A stretch of 49,404 nucleotides of DNA. It comes from Firmicutes bacterium UBA5286. Its GTDB lineage: Bacteria; Bacillota; Proteinivoracia; UBA4975. The stretch spans positions 1 through 49,404 of the forward strand of contig DHSM01000020.1 in NCBI GenBank assembly GCA_002408465.1, written 5' to 3'. Shown piece after piece: positions 9,108 through 16,794 of the stretch (position 1 is its first letter; every line of letters begins with the position of its first letter). Under the pieces are notes generated by a model. The model ran no database searches and was not told the origin of the DNA. It saw nothing but the letters and a program-made list of their open reading frames with translations. The translations under genes were made by a program, and so were the position numbers.

Positions 9108-9130
9108 TAACTGTCCTCTCCTTCGCCTGT

Positions 9131-9159
9131 ATTATACTGCAAGCAGGGCAGGGAGACAA
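9131..9159 (-). promoter_or_regulatory. Promoter for the deacetylase lipoprotein
   Basis: Minus-strand TTGTCT (4 of 6), 17-base spacer, then a perfect TATAAT. It lies about 25 bases upstream of the start codon at 9107. Confidence 0.65.
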
Positions 9160-9186
9160 TTGCCCGCTTCAGCCACTTGCTGGGAA

Positions 9187-9216
9187 GAAGCGTGGGGACG
9201 GTTCTGCTGCTTCCTA
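9187..9216. repeat. REP-like repeat, copy 1
   Basis: This is a 30-base unit beginning GAAGCGTGGGGACGG and ending CTGCTTCCTA, whose ends form an inverted repeat (GAAGC / GCTTC). An identical unit occurs at about 10050-10079 and a partial one at about 11104. Such GGGGACGG palindromic units are common dispersed repeats in Firmicutes; whether they belong to a transposase family is not visible here. Confidence 0.6.
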
Positions 9217-9339
9217 TCTGGGCTATTGTTGAATTCAGTTGAATGCCTCTCTTACTTCTTCCAACCAAAAAATGATGCTCTTGCAGAAATAAGGAAGGAA
9301 AAAACATCCTGATTAAGAAATCTAAGTATGCCAATATTC

Positions 9340-9368
9340 TTGACTTTCCCAGCGGGTACACATATTAT
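9340..9368 (+). promoter_or_regulatory. Promoter upstream of the frameshifted lipoprotein gene
   Basis: TTGACT (5 of 6), 17-base spacer, then TATTAT (5 of 6). It starts about 95 bases before the ATG at 9463. The leader between them is AT-rich with no clear hairpin. Confidence 0.6.
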
Positions 9369-9462
9369 ATAATTACAGACTATTACAACAAGACGATACA
9401 ATATAACTAACCAAACTAGTTTCAGGGGAGGGGCGAAAAATACTAGGGGGTATCAGCGGGAA

Positions 9463-9985
9463 ATGGAGAAAAGGTATAAAGGTATCTTGGCTGTGATCTT
9501 TTTCTTCCTGCTAAATGCGGTTGCCACTGCCTGTAACCATGAAGGAGATAATTTGGATGTGACGGCGAGGAGTGGGAATCAAGACATCCCCGTGTTGGAA
9601 GAAAATGAACAATCTTTTGTACCTCTGGTTTCCGGTAAGGAATTGGAGGAAATCCCTTACATGCAACTGGGCTCTGACGTGACCATCACATTTGGCGGCC
9701 CAGTCCTCAGCGCAGTGCAATTTGAAATTGAAGACATTTTACTTAACATGGATGGCAGTCCCAAATACTGCAAAGGATTAAGTGCTTCCGTCGACCTTGT
9801 GCACCAGGGGCAACACGGTTTCATTTAAACTGCCCACTAATCCGGACGCTTTCTTAAGCTCTAACAGCGAGGATTACCTGCCGGGCAGAACTCTGCGTGG
9901 GTTTCGTCTCACTTTCGAGCTAGATCATCAGGCATTCTCTTATTTACTCGTTTTGCGAACCGATGCGGAGAAGTCAGGGGAATAG
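9463..9985 (+). pseudogene. Frameshifted lipoprotein gene
   Basis: The first frame encodes a lipoprotein signal with lipobox ATAC (cysteine 24) and about 90 further residues, ending at 9828. The next frame continues to 9985 with sequence of the same character (NTVSFKLPTN, then GRTLRGFRLTFEL). Reading one base fewer in the GGGG run at 9807-9810 joins both frames into a single protein of about 173 residues without a stop. The gene therefore carries either a +1 frameshift or a sequencing error in that run. The function is unknown; it is probably a surface lipoprotein with a beta-sandwich-like C-terminus. It has a good promoter upstream. REP-like repeats flank it on both sides. Confidence 0.6.
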
Positions 9986-10048
9986 CGGTATAGGTATTGA
10001 ACGGCTTACTTGAGCCTTTGGTGCCAAGTAGGCTGTTTCATTCAAAAG

Positions 10049-10078
10049 GAAGCGTGGGGACGGTTCTGCTGCTTCCTA
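10049..10078. repeat. REP-like repeat, copy 2
   Basis: The same unit as at 9187, here with a longer perfect inverted terminal pair (GGAAGC at 10049-10054, GCTTCC at 10071-10076). It lies between the broken lipoprotein gene and the coiled-coil gene. Confidence 0.6.
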
Positions 10079-10165
10079 AAGGCTGCTGTGAAACAGGGGG
10101 AGATTACATGAGGAAGATAAGACGGTTCTACCTTACCAGGAAAAGTGTAGGAAGGGGGAGAGGAT

Positions 10166-11104
10166 GTGTACGCAAATATTAACCGGCGTCTAGTAGAAGC
10201 TCAAGAGGGTATTTTCCAACTTCACAGGCTTGACTCCATGCTTAAACACTTGCATCAAGAGCGGCATGCCTTGACCAGTAAAGTGAGGGAGCTTAAGTCC
10301 AAACTGGAAAAAGAAAAAATGGATGTTAGCAAGCTGGAAAAGAAAAGTTTGTCCGTCCTATTCTACTCCGTTCTTGGTAATCTAGAGCAACGCCTCGAGA
10401 AGGAACGCCAAGAAGCCCTGGCAGCCAAGCTAAAATTTGGTCAAGCCCAGAGAGATCTGGATGATGTTACGGCTGAAATATTACGTCTTTCAGCCCAGCG
10501 GGAACAATATATTCACTGCCAGCATGAGTACGATCGACTTTACCTTGAGAAACAACAAATGCTCATGGACTCGGGCAGTCAAGAGGCCCAAGAGCTAATG
10601 GACTGCGTGGAGAAACTCAATGCCCGTAAAAGCCTGCTCAAGGAAATCCGCGAGGCAGTATCTGCAGGGCGGGGCGTCATCAAATGTTTAGACAGTGCCT
10701 TTGAGAGTTTGGGCAGTGCCAAGAGCTGGGGTGTCTGGGACATTTGGGGGGGCGGGCTATTGGCAGATTTGGCCAAGCACTCCCATATAGACGATGCTCA
10801 AGACTCGGTACAGAGGGCACAAGTCCTATTGCGCCGGTTTAATACAGAATTGGCTGATGTCAGGACATTTGGGCATATGGCCTTTGAGACCGGTGGGTTT
10901 GCCAAGTTTGCCGACTTCTTTTTTGACGGCCTGATAGCGGATTACGTCATGCAATCCAAGATAAAAAACTCTCAGGATAGTGTAGTCGAAGTAAGAAGCC
11001 AGGTCATTGCTGTGTTGTCGAAACTGACGGAAATGGAGGCCTGTGAGATAAAAGCATTGGCCCAGCTGGAAGAGCGAGTCAATGCTCTTGTGATAGAAAG
11101 TTAG
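10166..11104 (+). CDS. Coiled-coil protein of unknown function, 312 aa
   Basis: The GTG start at 10166 follows an AGGAAGGGGGAGAGG tract that can act as ribosome site. Residues 1-165 are almost continuous heptad-type coiled coil rich in Glu, Lys, Gln and Leu. A glycine- and tryptophan-containing turn follows around residues 185-205 (WGVWDIWGGG, then KHSHIDDAQ). A second part, residues 205-305, echoes this with FFFDGLIADYV and an SKIKNSQDS stretch, which suggests two related helical hairpins. There is no signal peptide or obvious transmembrane helix, so it is probably cytoplasmic. I do not recognise the family. A hairpin terminator follows directly. It lies among REP-like repeats at the edge of the defence island. 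Confidence 0.75.
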   Translation: MYANINRRLVEAQEGIFQLHRLDSMLKHLHQERHALTSKVRELKSKLEKEKMDVSKLEKKSLSVLFYSVLGNLEQRLEKERQEALAAKLKFGQAQRDLDDVTAEILRLSAQREQYIHCQHEYDRLYLEKQQMLMDSGSQEAQELMDCVEKLNARKSLLKEIREAVSAGRGVIKCLDSAFESLGSAKSWGVWDIWGGGLLADLAKHSHIDDAQDSVQRAQVLLRRFNTELADVRTFGHMAFETGGFAKFADFFFDGLIADYVMQSKIKNSQDSVVEVRSQVIAVLSKLTEMEACEIKALAQLEERVNALVIES

Positions 11105-11118
11105 AAGCATGGGGACGG
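11104..11118. repeat. REP-like repeat, partial copy 3
   Basis: GAAGCATGGGGACGG matches the first 15 bases of the repeats at 9187 and 10050 with one difference. It then diverges into a terminator hairpin. Confidence 0.4.
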
Positions 11119-11120
11119 CG

Positions 11121-11163
11121 GAGGACAGGAATCGGTGTAGAACACTTGGTTCCTGTTCTTTTA
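11121..11163 (+). terminator. Terminator after the coiled-coil gene
   Basis: GAGGACAGGAATC pairs with GGTTCCTGTTCTTT across a loop of about 14 bases, ending in a short T run. It lies just after the stop at 11104. Confidence 0.6.
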
Positions 11164-11693
11164 ATTTGGAAGGCTATAGCCGCTTTTCCATTATCTCGAG
11201 CTATTTTCACTGCGTATGGAGTATATGAGAATCAAAACAGCATTAGGATCTTTCTTTTGCCGTGTAAGGGTATTTTACCGCCATCGTGAGTTGTAAGGAT
11301 ACTAAGATTAGTGACTATGCTAAATCAGTCTAAAAATGAGCAAATAAAAAGCCATTTTTTTCGGTGGGCGATTGCCCACCTTTCAATTTTCTAACAGGCA
11401 TATCAGGCTGATTCGGCTGCAAAAAAGGAGGACGTGGTTACTGATCTACGAGCCATGCAGGGAATCACATAATCAACGGAGAATTTACCTATACCTGGCA
11501 AATATTAAGGCAACCACAGGTACCAGATTCTGAGCCAGTTCCTTTAAGTATTGGGATACAGGTTTAACAGCGAGACAGGACGATACTTATGAGGTTTGAT
11601 TAGGTTTGTTCTGTTACCTGCCATGGGAGTTCTCAACATTATGGCGTTGGTCCCGGAATAGTAGTAGCTTGGAACCATTAAGGGGGCGGGGTT
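11164..11693. other. Gene-free stretch with one isolated terminator-like hairpin
   Basis: No convincing coding region is seen on either strand over about 530 bases. The only strong structure is the hairpin at 11363-11380. The last bases (GGGGGCGGGG at about 11681-11690) form the ribosome site of the helicase remnant. No relic of a known family was recognised. Confidence 0.5.
11363..11390 (+). terminator. Isolated rho-independent terminator-like hairpin
   Basis: A perfect 7-bp stem GGTGGGC / GCCCACC with loop GATT is followed by TTTCAATTTT. No gene ends just upstream on this strand; the previous one already has its own terminator at about 11160. It could end a small untranslated RNA. Confidence 0.5.
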
Positions 11694-12419
11694 ATGGAGA
11701 TATTTGATAATGTAACGAGAGTGGTCAAAGATGATTTAGTGGCAACAATCGACAGGGGTTGCCGCGTGTCTATAGCTGCTGCATGTTTTTCAATATATGC
11801 TTACCAGGTGCTAAAAGAGCAGCTTGACGCTATAGACGAGCTGCATTTTATCTTTACATCGCCAGCTTTTGTTACTGAAAAAGCTCCTAAGGAAAAACGT
11901 GAGTTTTATATCCCCCGCCTCAACCGCGAGCGAAGCTTATATGGTACAGAATTTGAAATAAAGCTACGTAACGAACTAACGCAGAAGGCAATTGCCCGGG
12001 AATGCGCCGATTGGATTCGAAAAAAGGCTACTTTTAAATCCAATACTACTCAGGAAAACATGGGTGGCTTTCTAAATATAGATTCTGATAATCGACAGAT
12101 TACAACATATTTGCCGCTGGCCGGTTTCACGACAGTAGATATTGGTTGTGAACGGGGCAATAACAGTTATAACATGGTGAACAAGTTCTTAGCACCACAT
12201 AGCCAGGAGTATGCAAGGCTGTTTGAAAGTATCTGGAATGACAAAACAAAATTGCAGGACGTGACTGAAGAGGTAATAGACAGCATTACCGCTGCTTATA
12301 ACGAGAACTCCGCGGAATTCCTTTATTTCGTAGCCCTCTACAACATATTCAACGAGTTCCTAGAAGACATCTCCGAGGATGTGCTCCCCAATGAAGCCAC
12401 AGGCTTCAAAGAGAGTTAG
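11694..12419 (+). pseudogene. PLD-SNF2 helicase remnant, fragment 1 (N-terminal phospholipase-D-like domain)
   Basis: This 241-residue fragment is the N-terminal domain of a large helicase found next to DUF4391, Mod and Res genes in bacterial defence loci. Recognisable blocks are SIAAACFSIYAYQ (about residues 27-39), FYIPRLNRERSLYGTEFE, and ITAAYNENSAEFLYF near the end. It stops at a TAG (12417-12419) directly after GFKES. The next codons in the same frame read IWHLLYDFQKDAALAI, the normal continuation, so this is an in-frame amber codon, most simply a single change from AAG. GGGGGCGGGG precedes the ATG. The fragment may still be translated, but without the ATPase it should not work as a helicase. 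Confidence 0.75.
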
Positions 12420-12890
12420 ATTTGGCATCTTCTATATGATTTTCAAAAGGACGCAGCACTGGCCATTATCAATAAGCTGGAAAAGTACAACGGCTGCATC
12501 TTGGCTGACAGTGTGGGGCTAGGCAAGACCTTTACCGCTCTCTCGGTTATTAAATACTACGAGAACAGAAACAAATCAGTACTTGTGCTTTGCCCTAAGA
12601 AGCTGGCAGACAACTGGAATACTTACAAGGATAACTATGTAAATAACCCCATTGCCGCCGATCGGCTGCGTTACGATGTCCTCTTTCATACAGACCTGTC
12701 CCGGAGTCATGGATATTCAAATGGGCTGGACTTATCCCGTCTAAATTGGGGTAACTATGACCTGGTCGTTATTGATGAATCCCACAATTCCCGCAATGGC
12801 GGCGAAGTATACGGGGAGGAGGCCCGGGAAAATCGTTATCTCAGGCTTCTGAACAAGGTGATTCGCTCCGGTGTAAAGACCAAGGTGCTG
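12420..12890 (+). pseudogene. PLD-SNF2 helicase remnant, fragment 2 (first RecA-like ATPase part)
   Basis: This stretch continues in the same frame as fragment 1 after the amber codon. It has the helicase Q-motif region (YDFQKDAALAIINKL), Walker A ADSVGLGKTFTAL at about 12501-12540, VLVLCPKKL (motif Ia) and Walker B DLVVIDESHN at about 12760-12785. It ends in VIRSGVKTKVL, where the family goes on into motif III (SATP). Here the sequence changes abruptly at about 12890 into unrelated DNA and the frame closes at 12986. The only start available downstream of the amber codon is a TTG inside the Walker A region, so independent expression is unlikely. Confidence 0.75.
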
Positions 12891-13616
12891 ATTCGGGTGG
12901 GTGGGCGCTGCCCCGGAGGAAGGGACCCTGGAATTAAAGGGTTTAGAAGGAGGATTGTTGATGGATTCGGGAAATGGTATTTTTGAATAGCATTTCGCAT
13001 ATGCGAAGCTATCACATCTTGGCAAGAAAAGTGCAGCCTGGCCAGGATCGAAAATAAACCGCTGCTCTGTTTGTGCTGTCATTGTTACCAAAGCAGGGCA
13101 TGATCCGCCAGAGTCTTTCCTTGGGGAAGGTTGATTATGATTCAATTGCTAGAGTTGTTAAAGATCGGGATGTGGTTTTCTTTGCACGCGGTCTGCCACG
13201 CCTCTCTCTTGGCGATCTAACGTTGCATGTGAGCCGGCTGAAGAAGAAATACCAGGCCAGCGCCTTTAAAGCCGTCAAATTTGTGAGGAGCGATTTTAAT
13301 TGGGAAGTACTCCAGGAAGATGTATTGCCTGCTCTGATCGGAAAGGGGGGAGATATTTATTATTTTTGCTCCAGTACTTCCTTTTGATGGGTCATTTTAC
13401 GCTTCTTAAATTCACTACTAACTGAAGATGTTGTTTCGGAACCGTAAGTGACTATGACTATGTTCAGCAGATGGCAGCTGGGAAGACAATGGAGGAAGCT
13501 ATTCAGCGGTGCATAGAGGGCAACGTCAATGTTGACGATTTTGAAGATATTGAGTAATCTTTGATTGTTATATAGGTGATATTGGGGTATATTTAAAAGA
13601 AAAAGGGGGGATCATC
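12891..13616. other. Left part of the DNA inserted into the helicase gene
   Basis: Sequence from about 12891 to the AbiEi start is unrelated to the helicase. It holds an open frame at 13073-13387 and a short frame ending at 13557 (with MAAGKTMEEAIQ and DDFEDIE). The second could be the C-terminal relic of a longer protein. No terminal inverted repeats, transposase or target duplication were seen. The last bases (GGGGGG at about 13604-13610) form the ribosome site of abiEi. Confidence 0.55.
13073..13387 (+). CDS. Hypothetical small protein in the inserted segment
   Basis: This frame opens with GTG at 13073; a possible ATG is at 13100. The product, about 95-104 residues, has protein-like composition (DVVFFARGLPRLSLGD, then a basic helix LKKKYQASAFKAVKFV). 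No ribosome site of quality is visible and the family is not recognised. It may be a fragment carried in with the AbiE segment. It is kept because its composition looks coding, with low certainty. Confidence 0.3.
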   Translation: MLSLLPKQGMIRQSLSLGKVDYDSIARVVKDRDVVFFARGLPRLSLGDLTLHVSRLKKKYQASAFKAVKFVRSDFNWEVLQEDVLPALIGKGGDIYYFCSSTSF

Positions 13617-14390
13617 ATGAAATATTATGCGAATTTCCTGCGCAAAGGCTGTTTTACCTGGGAGTATGTTTGCCGTCTTGCCGGGAATGAAAACACAGCC
13701 AGCAACATAATCCAACGGTACCTGGTCGAAGGTCTAATAAGAAGGGTAAGGCGAAATCTTTACATCACTATAAATTTAACTGATGGTTCTCCTGTGGCCA
13801 ATGAATATGTAATAGCTAGCAATATCGCTCCGGGGTCCTATGTCTCTTACCATTCGGCTTTTTCTTACTATGGATTCTCTAATCAGTTTCTTTTTGAATT
13901 CTATGTTTCTTCCCCGACAAAATTTAATTGCTTTACTTATGGAGGTCTCAAATATCGCTATATAGATTCCCGGATGGAACAGGGCATAGTCACTTTTCCT
14001 GATGGTGTTACTGTTACTGATCTTGAGCGGACCATAATAGACAGTATAGACTGGTTCGAAAATATAGGCGGCGGGATAGAAGAGCTATTGGAGTGCCTGT
14101 CGGTGATCCCACCGGTGGACGAAGAAAAGCTGCGGCAATACCTGGATCGGTACGGAAAGAGAGTTTTGTACCAAAAGGCTGGGTATATATTAGAACATTT
14201 TAAGGGGAGTATGAGGCTGAGCCAAGACTTCTTTGATTACTGCGCTTCCAAAGTGGGTGGCAGTGTGCGCTACCTTCATCATGCCGTAAAACTCTATGAC
14301 CCGGTGTTTTGTAAAAGGTGGCAACTGTATGTTCCGGAAGATTTGCTTTATCCTTTGGGACAAGGAAGTGATCCGCATGAGTTTATATAG
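13617..14390 (+). CDS. abiEi: AbiEi-type antitoxin / transcriptional regulator (type IV toxin-antitoxin)
   Basis: AbiEi proteins counteract the AbiEii nucleotidyltransferase toxin and repress their own promoter. The N-terminal winged-helix part (residues 1-55, with GCFTWEYVCRLAG and LVEGLIRRVRRNLY) is followed by the AbiEi domain with YVSYHSAFSYYGF (about residue 80) and VTVTDLERTIID (about residue 130). Length, 257 residues, is normal and no stop or shift is seen. GGGGGG lies six bases before the ATG. The gene overlaps the toxin frame by 14 bases, as in normal AbiE operons. It sits inside the helicase gene and may have come in as a unit. Its partner toxin is cut short. Confidence 0.85.
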   Translation: MKYYANFLRKGCFTWEYVCRLAGNENTASNIIQRYLVEGLIRRVRRNLYITINLTDGSPVANEYVIASNIAPGSYVSYHSAFSYYGFSNQFLFEFYVSSPTKFNCFTYGGLKYRYIDSRMEQGIVTFPDGVTVTDLERTIIDSIDWFENIGGGIEELLECLSVIPPVDEEKLRQYLDRYGKRVLYQKAGYILEHFKGSMRLSQDFFDYCASKVGGSVRYLHHAVKLYDPVFCKRWQLYVPEDLLYPLGQGSDPHEFI

Positions 14391-15246
14391 GTATTCCCAG
14401 AAGGCTCTTTCCGCTCAAGCTAAGGAATTAGGCTTTATAACTAACGGTCTGGAAAAGATGCTACGGCTTATAAACGTGCTCCAGCAGCTGAACAGAGATC
14501 CCTTGCTGAAAGGCTCTCTCGCTCTTAAAGGGGGGACAGCGATAAACCTGACGATATTTAATCTGCCCCGGTTGTCACACGACATAGATTTTGACTATGC
14601 TATACCTCTAGATCTTGCCCTAGCCTATGAGGGTGAAGCAAGTATTATCAATGAAAAGCTGAATACAAGGAAGTCCATCGATGAAATCTTCCGTGATGCG
14701 CAAAGGGCGTTTAATAGCTGGAGTGAGTTAGAACCAGAAAAACGAAAGACGGCGACACTACTAAAGATGTTGACCTTTGACTTCTTTGAAGTCCTGGACA
14801 GTGTGACCATTGCCCGTTCCCGCAAGCATATTGAAAAGTACTACAACATGGCAGAAATCGGCTCTTTCCCCGAAAGGATGAAGCCAGTACCTCTGCGGCC
14901 CAACCTGACCGACTTGAGTGATGCCATCAACTATAATGAGATATATGACGAGATTATGAGGCTGAACCATGCAATTTACATTCCAACGGATTTTGTTTTT
15001 GAGAGCAGACGGGAAAAATATGTCGACCCCGATGTCAATATCAACCGTGCCGGGCGGGAGATGGGCATACGCCGTTTGATGAGCATTAACCTGCTCAAGC
15101 GGCTAGAAAGCTCCGTCTATTCCTTCAGCCATACTCTCCAGCGGATAAAAAAGTTGATAGACGATACTATCGCCGAAATTGATGAATTTGAGGCTGGTGG
15201 AGATGCTGACATCGAAATGACATGCCAGACTCCAATGCCAACATAG
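14377..15246 (+). pseudogene. Chimeric frame: AbiEii toxin N-terminus fused to the helicase middle part
   Basis: The first 77 or so residues are the AbiEii nucleotidyltransferase start, with LKGGTAINL and the LSHDIDFDY metal-binding pair. At about 14605-14612 the sequence passes, without a frame change, into helicase: LALAYEGE, then AQRAFNSWSELEPEKR, LTFDFFEVLDSVTIARSRKHI, LRPNLTDL and MSINLLKRLESSVYSF. The remaining three quarters of AbiEii is absent. The frame ends at 15246 in an atypical tail, where a helicase-internal deletion shifts the frame. The total length, 289 residues, imitates a complete AbiEii, so automatic annotation is likely to call an intact toxin here. AAGGAAG lies upstream of ATG 14377. 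Confidence 0.75.
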
Positions 15247-15662
15247 ATATCCTGATCGCCACTGATTGCATATCCGAAGGGCAGAACTTGCAGGACTGTG
15301 ACTACCTTGTTAACTACGATATCCACTGGAACCCTGTCCGCATAATCCAGAGGTTCGGCCGAATTGATCGAATCGGCAGCAAAAACGCCAGAATTCAGCT
15401 TGTGAATTTCTGGCCGGACTTGACGTCAGATGAATACATCAATCTGAAAAACCGTGTCGAGACCCGCATGAAGATATCCGTCATGACCTCCACCGGCGAT
15501 GATAATCTCATCAATGCCGAAGAGAAAGGCGACCTGGAATATCGCAAAGAGCAGCTCAAGCGCTTACAAGAGGAAGTCGTGGATATCGAAGAAATGTCAT
15601 CAGGTATATCTATAATGGATTTAGGGCTCAATGAGTTTCGCTTGACTTGCTGGATTATATAA
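15222..15662 (+). pseudogene. PLD-SNF2 helicase remnant, fragment 4 (motifs V and VI)
   Basis: The C-terminal RecA-like half resumes with IDILIATDCISEGQNLQDCD (motif V) and RIIQRFGRIDRIGS (motif VI, arginine finger). It then runs IQLVNFWPDL and a Glu/Lys-rich helix. Compared with the usual order in this family, the stretch between the LLKRLESS block and motif V is missing (probably over 100 residues), so a deletion lies at about 15215-15225. At about 15645 the frame is lost: the expected NEFRLDLLDYIK reads as NEFRLTCW and stops at 15662. Restoring one base recovers the normal continuation in the next frame. Confidence 0.75.
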
Positions 15663-16132
15663 AGAATAACGGGGACTTGGACAAGATCCCCCTGGGGCTC
15701 CATGCGGTTGTTGCAGCCCGGGAGGATGCTCCCCCTGGCGTCATCTACGTGTTGAAAAACATCAATAGCGGCGTTAATATCGACAATCAGAACCGCCTAC
15801 ATCCCTTCTATATGGTGTATATCGCCGACGATGGCGGAATCGTATGCGACCACCTTTCGCCCAAGGAAATGCTGGACCGGATGCGGTACCTCTGCAAGGG
15901 AATGCATTCACCCCGGGCAGATTTGTGCCGGGCCTTCAATCAGGAAACAAATGACGGCAAAAACATGGACAGGTTATCTGGATTGCTCAGCGCTGCAATT
16001 AACTCCATCATTCACGTAAAGGATGAAAGGGACATTGACAGCCTGTTTAGGAGTGGCGGCACTTCCGCCCTCACTACCACTATCACCGGGCTGGATGATT
16101 TCGAGCTAATCTGTTTCCTGGTAGTACGCTGA
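15647..16132 (+). pseudogene. PLD-SNF2 helicase remnant, fragment 5 (C-terminal domain)
   Basis: This frame picks up the helicase sequence directly after the one-base shift near 15645 (LLDYIKNNGDLDKIPLGLHAVV). It contains the C-terminal domain usual for the family (LHPFYMVYIADDG, a Ser/Gly-rich stretch and the end LDDFELICFLVVR). It stops at 16130-16132, 21 bases before the DUF4391 gene. It has no ribosome site of its own, so it is not expected to be made. Confidence 0.7.
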
Positions 16133-16153
16133 CCCAGGGGGAGGGGGGATTGC

Positions 16154-16790
16154 ATGCTTGCGTTGCCGAAGAGTACAATATTCAATCGTCGAATACCCAA
16201 GCAGAAGTTCTACGATAACATATCAATAACCCCGGAGCTAAGACGGGTGTTTGTGGAACAGATCAGCATGATATACTGGCGGAACAAAATAGCCCCCAGC
16301 ACGGTTAACATTGCTGTCGGCCAAACAGTAACGGAGATTGAGGTTGTAGAAATCCGCCTCAACCAGCCCAGCCTGGATAAACGGGTGCTTCAGCTAATTG
16401 ATAAGGAAATCCCCTACCACATTCTCTTTCTCCTGGTCCATCAGGAAAGGGCACAGGCCTGGGTCGGCTATAAGGAGCAGGGCAGGACAGGAAAATATAA
16501 GCCCGGCACATACTACCATACAGAGTGGCAACCCGTGGACAAGCTATCGCTTAAGTAGAAGGGCTCAATATGGATGCGGTGTATGAGGGCTTTATTCGGC
16601 AGATTGCCGGAGAGAGGCTGCAGGACCAGCCCGGCGATTTTAAAGAGGCGGTGGCCCGGGATGAGCAGCGGCAGAAGCTGCAAAGGGAGATTGCAGCTTT
16701 AGAGAACAAGGTACGCCGGGAAAAGCAATTCAATATTCAAGTTGCACTCAACAGTGAGTTGAAGCGGCTTAGGAAAGAATTGGGGGGGGG
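16154..16790 (+). pseudogene. DUF4391 protein gene with frameshift
   Basis: DUF4391 proteins are small companions of the helicase, Mod and Res genes in defence loci; their activity is not established. The first frame (to 16558) has the family start LPKSTIFNRRIPKQKFYDN and the block EIPYHILFLLVHQE. It stops after DKLSLK. Reading on with one base restored gives EGLNMDAVYEGFIRQIAGE and then the coiled-coil C-terminus (RQKLQREIAALENKVRREKQ), which lies in the frame beginning near 16570. The gene is therefore broken by a one-base loss at about 16555. GGGGAGGGGGGA precedes the ATG. The C-terminal frame then runs through a nine-G tract (16782-16790) into the next gene. Confidence 0.7.
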
Positions 16791-16794
16791 TAAT

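Noticed and set aside
9107..9361. Minus-strand 84-codon frame upstream of the deacetylase gene
   Set aside because: It crosses the deacetylase promoter and the REP-like repeat and has no protein-like composition or ribosome site.
9997..10182. 61-codon plus frame between the lipoprotein and the coiled-coil gene
   Set aside because: It consists largely of the REP-like repeat and a basic tail; no ribosome site.
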